DNA of 10,444 nt from assembly GCA_005801485.1 (NCBI GenBank), contig SYDM01000027.1, positions 1 through 10,444 of the forward strand, read 5' to 3'. The position numbers and the translations under genes are program-made. This document shows positions 1-5,616 of the stretch, piece by piece; the first letter of the stretch is position 1, and the number at the start of each line of letters is the position of its first letter. The notes beneath the pieces are model-generated. The model had not been told where the DNA came from. It did not search any database and was given only the letters and a program-made list of their open reading frames with translations. This stretch comes from Rickettsiales bacterium (GTDB lineage Bacteria; Pseudomonadota; Alphaproteobacteria; Pelagibacterales; Pelagibacteraceae).

Positions 1-953
1 AGAGCAATTTTGCCTAAAGTCTTTAGTGAAAGTTTGCTTACTTCACTCATGATTAAGCTTAGTCCTTGATCTTGATTGATGAATTTAGCTTTGTAAATAT
101 TACCAAAAGAATTTAACTTTTCTTCATCAACTTCCCTGCAAACTTTAATGCAATGAATGTCTTTCCTTCGTTGTAGCCTTTTCAAGTTTCCATTTGTAAT
201 GTTAATGAAATTTTCATTTAATTCATTTACAAATTTATCATTCAATCTTTCCCTCAACCTTGATTTACTCTCACTTGACTGTGGATCCTTTAAAAATATT
301 CCAAGAGCAATGGTTTTCTTTATTTGATAAAATTTTATTGCTTGTAGAATCGTCTTCCATAAAGTTTTTAAACTTTGATAAATTCTTTTATTTTTATATT
401 TTATAGCAGAGGTAATAATTCTTTTATTGATGATGTTGAGTTTAATATTTAAAGATTTTGTTTGCCAAACGAACTTATGATCTTCTCCCTCAGATAAACT
501 CTCATCAAATCCTCCAACAAAGTTAAATAACTTTTTACTCATCAAAAAAGATTGATCGCCAAAGGGAATACCAAAAGCCTTCGTTCTAAAATTAGCTCCA
601 GCAGCAATCCACCAACAATTTGCCTGATCAAATTCAAGTAAAAATGTACTTAAAGTAAATTCATCAAGTGCTTTCACATCCGATAATTGAATATGCTCAA
701 GGTTTGAGTCTAAGTGCAGAAACCATAAGTTTTTGCCAGTTGAAAGATTTGCTCCTTTATTTAAGGCCTTTGCCCTTGCTGAATTCTCTAATAAGCATAA
801 TTGATCAGCTTCAAGTTTTTCTGATTTAATAAATTCATTTGCCTCATCGCTAACGATGATGATTTCACAATCTTTAAATTTTTCTCTTACTTGTTTTATG
901 AGTTTGAAATCACTTTCACGTCTTGCAACGGGAATGATGATGCTAAGATCCAT
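1..953 (-). CDS. Bifunctional transferase: family-2 glycosyltransferase (rSAM/selenodomain-associated type) fused to DUF2064 transferase (3' end beyond window)
   Basis: My translation opens at ATG 953 and stays open to the window edge (317 codons visible). Residues 1-215 look like the TIGR04283 glycosyltransferase: a beta-strand start (SIIIPVARRE), the RAKALNKGA segment (60-68) leading to WFLHLDSN (77-84, the metal/nucleotide-binding acidic motif), GIPFGDQSFL (128-137) and VGGFDESLSEGED (146-158). From about residue 215 a second domain begins that resembles DUF2064/TIGR04282: IFLKDPQSSESKSRL (219-233) matches the family's K-x-P...K-T-R-L nucleotide-binding start, with Ser for Thr, and INQDQGLSLIMSEV (292-305) matches its Q-x-x-x-L-x-x-R/I-M region. 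The two are usually separate neighbouring genes, so this is a fusion. The start overlaps the preceding small ORF by one base (TAATG), implying translational coupling. Substrate unknown. The family assignment of domain 2 is from remembered motifs. Confidence 0.85.
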   Translation of the reverse strand, partial: MDLSIIIPVARRESDFKLIKQVREKFKDCEIIIVSDEANEFIKSEKLEADQLCLLENSARAKALNKGANLSTGKNLWFLHLDSNLEHIQLSDVKALDEFTLSTFLLEFDQANCWWIAAGANFRTKAFGIPFGDQSFLMSKKLFNFVGGFDESLSEGEDHKFVWQTKSLNIKLNIINKRIITSAIKYKNKRIYQSLKTLWKTILQAIKFYQIKKTIALGIFLKDPQSSESKSRLRERLNDKFVNELNENFINITNGNLKRLQRRKDIHCIKVCREVDEEKLNSFGNIYKAKFINQDQGLSLIMSEVSKLSLKTLGKIA

Positions 954-1111
954 TATTTGCTAATGAACAAATCCCTTAAAGTACCAATACCAACAAACCA
1001 ATAAAGCCTTAGCTTATTCCAAAAGCCTTTTCTTTTTTTTAGAAGATAATACTGATCAATGCCACACTCAGTTTTGATGAAATTATTAATATTTTTTTTT
1101 GAATTTTTCAT
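953..1111 (-). CDS. Hypothetical 52-aa basic small protein
   Basis: This small ORF fills the gap between the VTT membrane protein and the fused transferase. It starts at ATG 1111, 26 nt inside the 3' end of the VTT gene in another frame, and its TAA overlaps the ATG of the transferase by one base. The peptide begins MKNSKKNINNFIKTECG, is rich in Lys/Arg and ends with an aromatic, possibly membrane-associating segment (GFWNKLRLYWFVGIGTL, residues 29-45). I recognise no family. Without this ORF there would be a 132-nt gap in an otherwise tightly packed operon, and the stop/start overlap is typical of real coupled genes; both argue that it is translated. It could also be only a leader that delivers ribosomes to the transferase start. 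Confidence 0.55.
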   Translation of the reverse strand: MKNSKKNINNFIKTECGIDQYYLLKKRKGFWNKLRLYWFVGIGTLRDLFISK

Positions 1112-1763
1112 AAATTCTCTTTGTTATTATAGGCAAAAGTCCTAGCGCTGAGAATGAAATAATAATCTTTAAAGTTAAGATATCCTTCACGTCATTGATT
1201 TCTGCTAATTGGACGCCTGCGTTAACAAACAAGATTGTAGCAGGCAACATTCCTAATTGAGAAATCCAATAAAAATTAGTCCACTTCATATGGGTTAAGC
1301 CAAAGGTCAAGTTGATGACAAAGAAAGGAAAGATCGGACTTAAGCGAAGGAATAATAAATAAAGTAACCCCTCATCTTTGATACCTTGATTAATTTTACC
1401 TAAATACTTTTGATATTTACCTTGGACAGTCTCTTTAAATAAATACCTTGAAAGTAAAAAGCACAACGTTGATCCTATGGTGCTCGCAAATGAAGTTAAA
1501 ATCACTCCGGGCCATAAGCCAAAAAGCACCCCAGCAAGCAACGTCTTCAATAACGAGATGGGTAGGGCAAGTGTTGTAACCAAAATGTAAACTAAGAAGA
1601 AAATTAAATAATAAAACAAAGAATTTGTATCGATGAGTAACTGTAAGTCCTGATATCTTTGCTTGATTACCTCAAGGTTTAAAACGTCATCATAGTTAAA
1701 TACAACGGTAATGATGACTAGGGATAAAAATAAAAAAATGATTATTTTTTTATTTAACTGCAA
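1086..1763 (-). CDS. TVP38/TMEM64 (VTT/DedA-like) family membrane protein
   Basis: An integral inner-membrane protein of about 225 aa with the VTT (SNARE-associated/DedA) fold: an N-terminal TM helix (about residues 8-23), the AGVLFG re-entrant motif (77-82), the G-S-T-x-x-F-L-L-S-R-Y segment (97-107), FLRLSPIFPF (138-147) and the GLTHMKW...LGMLPATILFVNAG block typical of TVP38. Members are implicated in lipid scrambling or polyprenyl-phosphate transport, but the substrate here is unknown. I place the start at TTG 1763 because GGAGG (1770-1774 on the complement) lies 6 nt upstream. A longer frame can be read from TTG 1796, but that would ignore this ribosome site and enlarge the overlap with the radical SAM gene from 10 to 43 nt. 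TVP38 genes often lie next to TIGR04283/TIGR04282 transferases, consistent with a shared pathway. Confidence 0.88.
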   Translation of the reverse strand: MQLNKKIIIFLFLSLVIITVVFNYDDVLNLEVIKQRYQDLQLLIDTNSLFYYLIFFLVYILVTTLALPISLLKTLLAGVLFGLWPGVILTSFASTIGSTLCFLLSRYLFKETVQGKYQKYLGKINQGIKDEGLLYLLFLRLSPIFPFFVINLTFGLTHMKWTNFYWISQLGMLPATILFVNAGVQLAEINDVKDILTLKIIISFSALGLLPIITKRIYEKFKKKY

Positions 1764-2656
1764 CTTGATCCTCCAAGCACGCAAAACTTTGAGCAATGAG
1801 GGTGGTTTAAGTAAATTCTTTGCATGGATGATTTTAAGGATGAGCCAAGATCAAAGGCTTCATCATAAGGCAATAAAGTACAGGCAATTACAGATGGTTT
1901 TTCATTTCCCTTTTTTTTAACAATCATTCGAGATGAAGAACACATCACAGTTTTAGGATCTTTATTTAAGATCGTCCAACATTCTGTGGTGATCTCTGGA
2001 GTATCTTTTTTAACGTCCATTTCTGTAAAAGTAACAAGATCCTTCATTGAATGAGGATCAATGGGCAATTTGTTTATTAAGATAAATTTTGCAAATGCCT
2101 TTCTTGTCTCCTTCTCACTTTCACCCCACATTAAGCGTGTGGCTAAGCTCATCTTAAAACCATTATCTCTTAACCACTTTAATCCTTCCATCATAGGCTC
2201 GTAACTATTAGGTCCCCTTACCTCTTCATGTTTCAATTGATCAACGTGATCAATTGAGATCCTAAAAGTTAATCTTTCTCGATCAATCATTAAAATTTCT
2301 GACTTCTTATTTAGCATAGGCTTCATGGCATTGGTCAAAACAAGCACATCCATGCCTTGTTTAACCGCATGATTTAACATTTTAGGAAACTCCTTATTTA
2401 AGAAAGGCTCTCCACCGGTAAAACCTATTTCTGATAAATTAAATTTATCTTCCTTAGCTTCATTCATCATCGTTAAGTATTCATCAAAGCTTAAATAGGA
2501 AAGACGATCATTAGTTGGGCTGCTTTCAATGTAACAATTCTTACAAGTTAAGTTACATAAAGTTCCCGTATTAAACCAAAGGGTCTTAAGATCCTTTGCT
2601 TCAATGAAAGCTCTTGCTTTACCGTTATCCGTTAACTTTAAGTTATTAAATTTCAT
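1754..2656 (-). CDS. Radical SAM enzyme with Cys-rich C-terminal motif
   Basis: A 300-aa radical SAM protein. The [4Fe-4S]/SAM site is CNLTCKNC (Cys34, 38, 41, a CxxxCxxC motif), followed by the SAM-binding GGEP (81-84) and a normal TIM-barrel pattern (VLVLTNA, RISIDH). The second half carries Cys239 and Cys259 and ends in C-x3-C-x6-C (Cys288, 292, 299; CSKFCVLGGSSCS), which suggests one auxiliary iron-sulfur cluster of the SPASM/twitch kind or a redox tail. The neighbouring transferases and VTT protein usually accompany ArsS-like radical SAM enzymes, but I see no DUF3641 domain and no in-frame UGA, so this is a different subfamily. It starts 7 nt after the lipoprotein gene with no obvious Shine-Dalgarno. 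Reaction and substrate are unknown; chemistry that forms or breaks a C-C or C-heteroatom bond on a small molecule is inference. Confidence 0.88.
   Translation of the reverse strand: MKFNNLKLTDNGKARAFIEAKDLKTLWFNTGTLCNLTCKNCYIESSPTNDRLSYLSFDEYLTMMNEAKEDKFNLSEIGFTGGEPFLNKEFPKMLNHAVKQGMDVLVLTNAMKPMLNKKSEILMIDRERLTFRISIDHVDQLKHEEVRGPNSYEPMMEGLKWLRDNGFKMSLATRLMWGESEKETRKAFAKFILINKLPIDPHSMKDLVTFTEMDVKKDTPEITTECWTILNKDPKTVMCSSSRMIVKKKGNEKPSVIACTLLPYDEAFDLGSSLKSSMQRIYLNHPHCSKFCVLGGSSCS
1770..1774 (-). promoter_or_regulatory. Shine-Dalgarno GGAGG inside the radical SAM coding end
   Basis: On the complement, GGAGG sits 6 nt before TTG 1763. These bases also encode the Gly-Gly of the radical SAM C-terminal motif CVLGGSSCS. 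It is one of very few canonical ribosome sites in the window and decides the start of the VTT gene. Confidence 0.7.
2234..2256. repeat. Near-perfect inverted repeat inside the radical SAM gene
   Basis: CAATTGATCA, a 3-nt spacer (ACG) and TGATCAATTG form a perfect 10-bp palindrome, extendable by one T-A pair on the outside (2233/2257) to 11 bp. It contains TTGAT and ATCAA half-sites (7 nt apart) resembling Crp/Fnr-type half-sites, but the spacing is not the Fnr spacing of 4 nt. It encodes residues S-I-D-H-V-D-Q-L-K of the radical SAM enzyme. No function is established. Confidence 0.6.
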
Positions 2657-2663
2657 TATTTGT

Positions 2664-3512
2664 TTAAGATTTAATTAAACTTTCAAAATCTATACGATAC
2701 CCATTTAATTTTTGCACAGCTTTTTGACGTTGTTCTAAAGTGGTATTGTTGTGTACTTCAGACAATTGCGAACAGCCATCTTGTAACATGTTATCACTGT
2801 AAGCGACATAATTTGGATTGGGTGATTTTTGAATACGATCCCAAACCGCCTTTAATGTTGGATAAGGTTTTTCTCCTGATTTAATAAGGTTTACAGCAAT
2901 TAATGCATCTTGATGTCTGCGCTTACGCTCTGGCAAAACTTGCTCAGCAGTAAAGACGCTTTTATCTAATCGTTGAGTAAGCACGTCTTTTTGACTTTTG
3001 CTTAGTGTGCCATAAATCATCTCTGCCCTTTTGATTGTTCGTTTTAATCTTTTCTCATTAATGATCTCACCCTTTTTACCTTTGCCAAAATTTTCAACAA
3101 ATTCATTATCTTTTTCTTCCTGATACTTATTCCATTTTTCAATTTGCTTAGGCGTTAAAGTTTGTAAGATAGGAGTGAGAGCTGGAATAAATTTTTCAAC
3201 CGCCTCATTGGTAAAAGCTCTAATCACATCAATTTCTTTACAAAATTGTTCAGAGGTTAAATCTTGTAAGACTAATTTTTCCCACTGTTCTAATTTTACA
3301 ATATATTGGGGCAAATGTGAGCCTCGGTGCCATTCTAACCAAGTATTAAGTTCAATACGGGCAAGTTTATCTTGTTCATCACTTAAATCAAAAATGGAAT
3401 TTAATTCAAGAATTGCAAGAAAGGGAAGGCGGTTATAACCTAAAGCAACAGTGCTACAGCCAACAATAATAAGAGAGGAAAATATAAATAAAAATCTTTT
3501 TAAAATAGACAT
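2664..3512 (-). CDS. DUF6279-family lipoprotein
   Basis: A 282-aa protein with a type II signal peptide: a short basic start, a hydrophobic core (residues 7-16) and the lipobox IVGC with Cys19 as the lipidated residue. The mature part matches DUF6279 lipoproteins as I know them: a GYNRLPFLA start followed by L-x-L-x-x-x-F-x-L-x-x-x-Q, then mainly charged helices (WEKLVLQDLTSEQFCKEIDVI...; RLKRTIKRAEMIYGTLSKSQ). The C-terminal region has two more Cys (about residues 247 onward, DGCSQL). Location is predicted to be the periplasmic face of a membrane. No activity is known for the family. It lies 33 nt after the alternative oxidase and 7 nt before the radical SAM gene, so it is co-transcribed; whether it works with either is unknown. 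Confidence 0.85.
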   Translation of the reverse strand: MSILKRFLFIFSSLIIVGCSTVALGYNRLPFLAILELNSIFDLSDEQDKLARIELNTWLEWHRGSHLPQYIVKLEQWEKLVLQDLTSEQFCKEIDVIRAFTNEAVEKFIPALTPILQTLTPKQIEKWNKYQEEKDNEFVENFGKGKKGEIINEKRLKRTIKRAEMIYGTLSKSQKDVLTQRLDKSVFTAEQVLPERKRRHQDALIAVNLIKSGEKPYPTLKAVWDRIQKSPNPNYVAYSDNMLQDGCSQLSEVHNNTTLEQRQKAVQKLNGYRIDFESLIKS

Positions 3513-3545
3513 GAAAAAGATTAAAGTTGATTTTGCTTTGAGATT

Positions 3546-4136
3546 TTAAAGTTGATTGGCCATATCATGATTTACATCAGCATGAACCTGTTCATCTGCT
3601 CTAACGGCAACTACTACATCGCGCAATTTTGCGGCTGGAGGTAATTTATAATAGTCTATGGCAATTTTTGGTGCAGGAATGTTTTCGGTTCTTCCTGCAT
3701 CAATTTCTTCAAGATAATGTGTGTAACTAATCACGGCTTGATTCTCAAAATATCCAACCATCCGGTGAGCTATTTTAGGAAAAAAGATATAAAGAAAAAA
3801 ATAAAAGTGCCAAAATATAAACTGAGCAAATATAATTAACCAACGCTCAAATCTATTTGGCTTTATAATCGCAATAAAGATCATGAGATGCATACGCTCA
3901 TTTTCTGCTTCACTTAACAAAGTTCTAATGGTTGGGCCGTATCCCGTTCGCAGTTGTCTAAGACTTTTTAAATGAATCCACATACCTGCAACCATACCAG
4001 GAACAGCGGCAATAGTTTCAAGCACCACTGCTCTATGCCCATATCGTTTTGCAAAGAAAGTATCTGCAAACCAGCGAAAACACATGGTTAAACCGTAGGC
4101 TACTTTATCGGATAAGATAGTTGGATGATTTTGCAT
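3546..4136 (-). CDS. aox: Alternative oxidase (cyanide-insensitive ubiquinol oxidase)
   Basis: A di-iron, interfacial membrane quinol oxidase that passes electrons from ubiquinol to oxygen without pumping protons. All six expected iron ligands are visible: Glu40 in LETIAAVPGM, Glu80 and His83 in AENERMH, Glu131 in FENQAVISYTHYL, and Glu182 and His185 in RADEQVHADVNHD. At 196 aa it is a compact bacterial form without the mitochondrial presequence; the hydrophobic stretch at 98-120 is the membrane-binding region. It heads the minus-strand operon and follows a 350-nt gap likely to hold its promoter. Base composition is clearly higher in GC than the island upstream (24 of 60 G/C at 3961-4020 against 10 of 60 at 4801-4860). 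In other bacteria AOX is often nitric-oxide or stress induced; I can see no recognised operator here. Confidence 0.96.
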   Translation of the reverse strand: MQNHPTILSDKVAYGLTMCFRWFADTFFAKRYGHRAVVLETIAAVPGMVAGMWIHLKSLRQLRTGYGPTIRTLLSEAENERMHLMIFIAIIKPNRFERWLIIFAQFIFWHFYFFLYIFFPKIAHRMVGYFENQAVISYTHYLEEIDAGRTENIPAPKIAIDYYKLPPAAKLRDVVVAVRADEQVHADVNHDMANQL

Positions 4137-4278
4137 TTATTATATTTGTAAATTTTAATTAAAATTATTAAATATAAATAAAACCTATTCCAAGGTTTTT
4201 CTAGAGTAAAGAATGACACATATAAGCCTCTAGGTAAAAATAATTTTTTACTAAAGATGACAATAACGTTTAATTATA

Positions 4279-4377
4279 ATGATACGGCTTCGTGAAACGT
4301 TAATTTTTAAAATTTTAAGCTCATCATTATTAGCAGTTTTGTTATTGCCCTATCAATTTATTCTCTCAGCAACTTAA
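4279..4377 (+). CDS. Possible 32-aa signal-like peptide or gene-start remnant
   Basis: An open frame of 32 codons starts at ATG 4279 and encodes a basic start (MIRLRET), then a hydrophobic run (ILSSSLLAVLLLPYQFIL), which looks like a signal peptide with nothing behind it. After its stop a second frame continues for about 35 codons without a recognisable domain. It could be the broken start of a former exported protein, a small membrane peptide, or chance. It overlaps the TATAAT at 4275-4280, which weakens the case for translation from that promoter. No Shine-Dalgarno is visible. Confidence 0.2.
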   Translation: MIRLRETLIFKILSSSLLAVLLLPYQFILSAT

Positions 4378-4430
4378 AAATTATCATGTTCATGTAGAAC
4401 TCATTCATAAAGAACAAATTTTTAAAAAGA

Positions 4431-4461
4431 CTAGAAGAATAAATACTTCTGGTTTTTTTTT
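4431..4461 (+). terminator. Rho-independent terminator (strong on +, possibly bidirectional)
   Basis: CTAGAAG (4431-4437) and CTTCTGG (4446-4452) pair as a 7-bp stem with one G-T wobble and an 8-nt loop, followed by nine T (4453-4461). On the plus strand this is a convincing intrinsic terminator although no confident plus-strand gene precedes it. On the minus strand the same hairpin is followed by TCTTTTT, so it may also end the FkbM transcript and insulate the AOX operon. Confidence 0.6.
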
Positions 4462-4486
4462 GTTCTCTTTTTTGATAATATAAAAT

Positions 4487-5208
4487 TTATATTTGTTTTA
4501 GTAAATTAGATTTTTTCTTTACAAAAATTAATGAAAAAAAAGACCAACTTCTTAATTTATAATTAAATTTTATTAAATGTTTATAAATATTAGATGACAG
4601 GATTTTGCTAATGTCACTTAAATGAGATTCGATAATAATAATTTTTGGTTTATACTTATTTAAATTAATTGATCTCAAGACATCAAAATCACTTCCCTCT
4701 ACATCGATATTCAATAAATCAATTTCTTTGTTTTTATATTTAGTAGTTCCAATTATTTCATCTAAACTTTTTGTACTTTGAAAACTTTCTAATAATTTAT
4801 TTTTTTTTATTTTTTTAATATTTTTTATAGGTGTTGCATATGAACCAATATGAAAATTTCCAAATTTAATAATTTTAACATATTTTTTAACACTTGAGAC
4901 TGGACAGCATATATTTATATCAAGTGGTCGAAGAATTTTGAAAATAGAAATTTTTTCTTCTTCTATGTCAATATTTATACCTCTCCATTTTCTATTTCTA
5001 TATAATATAAATGTATTTGAATATTTTTTTGGATGATAACAACCCACATCAACGTAAAAACCTTTTTTATTTTTTTTAGTAATTCATTAATTATTCTGTC
5101 TTCTCCAAATTGAGAATAAAAAATTTTATAATTTTTTTTTATTAATGTTTGTTTTATTAATTCTAAATAGAAATACAATCTTTTAAAAAAAATATAGACT
5201 AGGTTCAT
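4487..5208 (-). pseudogene. FkbM-family SAM-dependent methyltransferase, split by a one-base frameshift
   Basis: Two overlapping frames together make one FkbM methyltransferase of about 240 aa. The first (ATG 5208 down to about 5063) contains YSQFGEDRIINELL, the usual FkbM entry motif. The second (from 5062 down to 4487) continues GFYVDVGCYHPKKYSNT (SAM-binding loop), RPLDINICCPVSS and LLNIDVEGSDFDVLRSI. The break lies in the complement run A8-T-A6 (5063-5077): adding one A to either run restores ELLKKxKKGFYVDVG. So one base has been lost, by mutation, reversible slippage or a sequencing error. The gene is far poorer in GC than its neighbours (10 of 60 at 4501-4560). FkbM enzymes O-methylate sugars or polyketides, often in surface-glycan loci. 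I regard the gene as recently acquired and possibly phase-variable rather than long dead, because the rest of the frame is intact. Confidence 0.85.
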
Positions 5209-5468
5209 AAATTATAACTCTTTAATATTAAAAGTTTATTCAAAAGTATTGACAAAAATATGATATTTAAAACACTCATTATTAATTATTTACAGGTGTC
5301 GTTGTTTTATCGCTGTTCAAAACACAAAGAGGCACGAAGAAAATCGAATAACCCAATAACGACGATAAGTGAATGAGAATGTCTTTGATGATGGTCCAGT
5401 ACAAACAGGAAAAAAATTTTGCAGTAATGGCTTATACTTGCTTTTTATACCTAATAAACAGTAAAGAA
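5209..5468. other. Gene-poor stretch; possible decayed coding patch on the minus strand
   Basis: Apart from the FkbM promoter I identify no gene here. Positions 5282-5431 stay open on the minus strand for about 49 codons with an ordinary-looking membrane-like translation (LLGYSIFFVPLCVLN near the end), and base composition there is less AT-rich than on either side. There is no ATG start and I recognise no family. It may be the tail of a former gene or chance. No tRNA or inverted terminal repeat of an insertion sequence is visible. Confidence 0.35.
5227..5255 (-). promoter_or_regulatory. Predicted sigma-70-type promoter for the FkbM gene
   Basis: On the complement, TTGTCA (5250-5255) and TTTAAT (5227-5232) each match the consensus at five of six positions and are 17 nt apart. 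They lie just upstream of ATG 5208, predicting a leader of roughly 12 nt. This suggests the methyltransferase is transcribed on its own. Confidence 0.45.
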
Positions 5469-5555
5469 CTATTTTTTATAAAGGTTAAAAATAATAATAA
5501 AAAGTACAATTAAGATAGCTACAAGTTGAATAAGTTCTGGCTGAGTTAAATTCAT
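5469..5555 (-). CDS. Possible 28-aa single-pass membrane peptide
   Basis: ATG 5555 opens a 28-codon frame ending in TAG at 5469. It encodes a short polar start (MNLTQPELIQ), one predicted transmembrane segment (LVAILIVLFIIIFNL, residues 11-25) and a basic end (YKK). This is the architecture of small accessory subunits such as KdpF- or CydX-like peptides, but I see no sequence match to either. It begins 61 nt after the acyltransferase gene on the same strand, so it could be the last cistron of that operon. There is no clear Shine-Dalgarno, in line with most genes in this window. A chance ORF of this length is possible; the clean N-polar, TM, C-basic layout raises the odds. Confidence 0.35.
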   Translation of the reverse strand: MNLTQPELIQLVAILIVLFIIIFNLYKK

Positions 5556-5616
5556 AACTTTTAAAGATAAAAACACTTATTATCACCAACTATCAACCGA
5601 TATAGATTGAAATAAC

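Larger units (their letters stand above)
4137..4486. other. Intergenic stretch dense in inverted repeats between AOX and the FkbM remnant
   Basis: This 350-nt gap has no confident gene. Read on the plus strand it holds, in order: AAACCT/AGGTTT (4181-4186 with 4193-4198, loop 6); CTAGAG/CTCTAG (4201-4206 with 4228-4233); GTAAAAA/TTTTTAC (4234-4240 with 4245-4251, loop 4); TAACGTTT/AAACGTTA (4264-4271 with 4295-4302); TTAAAAATT/AATTTTTAA (4374-4382 with 4417-4425) enclosing GTTC/GAAC; and a terminator-like hairpin at 4431-4461. A perfect TATAAT lies at 4275-4280 on the plus strand without a clear -35. The minus strand must contain the AOX promoter; TTGGAA (complement of 4188-4193) with an 18-nt spacer and AATAAT is a weak candidate. 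Confidence 0.5.

Noticed and set aside
1764..1796. Longer VTT protein starting at TTG 1796
   Set aside because: The extra 11 residues lie wholly inside the radical SAM gene and have no ribosome site, whereas TTG 1763 is preceded by GGAGG at ideal spacing.
1711..1920. Plus-strand open frame of 69 codons
   Set aside because: It lies antisense across the junction of the VTT and radical SAM genes, both well supported, and its translation has no family-like features.
2239..2253. Fnr-type binding site in the palindrome
   Set aside because: The TTGAT and ATCAA half-sites are 7 nt apart, not 4, and the site is deep inside a coding region far from any start.
3175..3438. Plus-strand open frame of 87 codons
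   Set aside because: It is antisense inside the DUF6279 lipoprotein gene and has no upstream signals or recognisable domain.
5297..5370. Possible insertion-sequence or attachment-site remnant (GTCGTT...AACGAC)
   Set aside because: The matching arms are only 6 nt, are not nested with neighbouring repeats, and no transposase or integrase fragment is recognisable.
5421..5447. Plus-strand terminator-like hairpin (GCAGTA...TACTTGC followed by T)
   Set aside because: The stem is short with a bulge, and no plus-strand gene precedes it.
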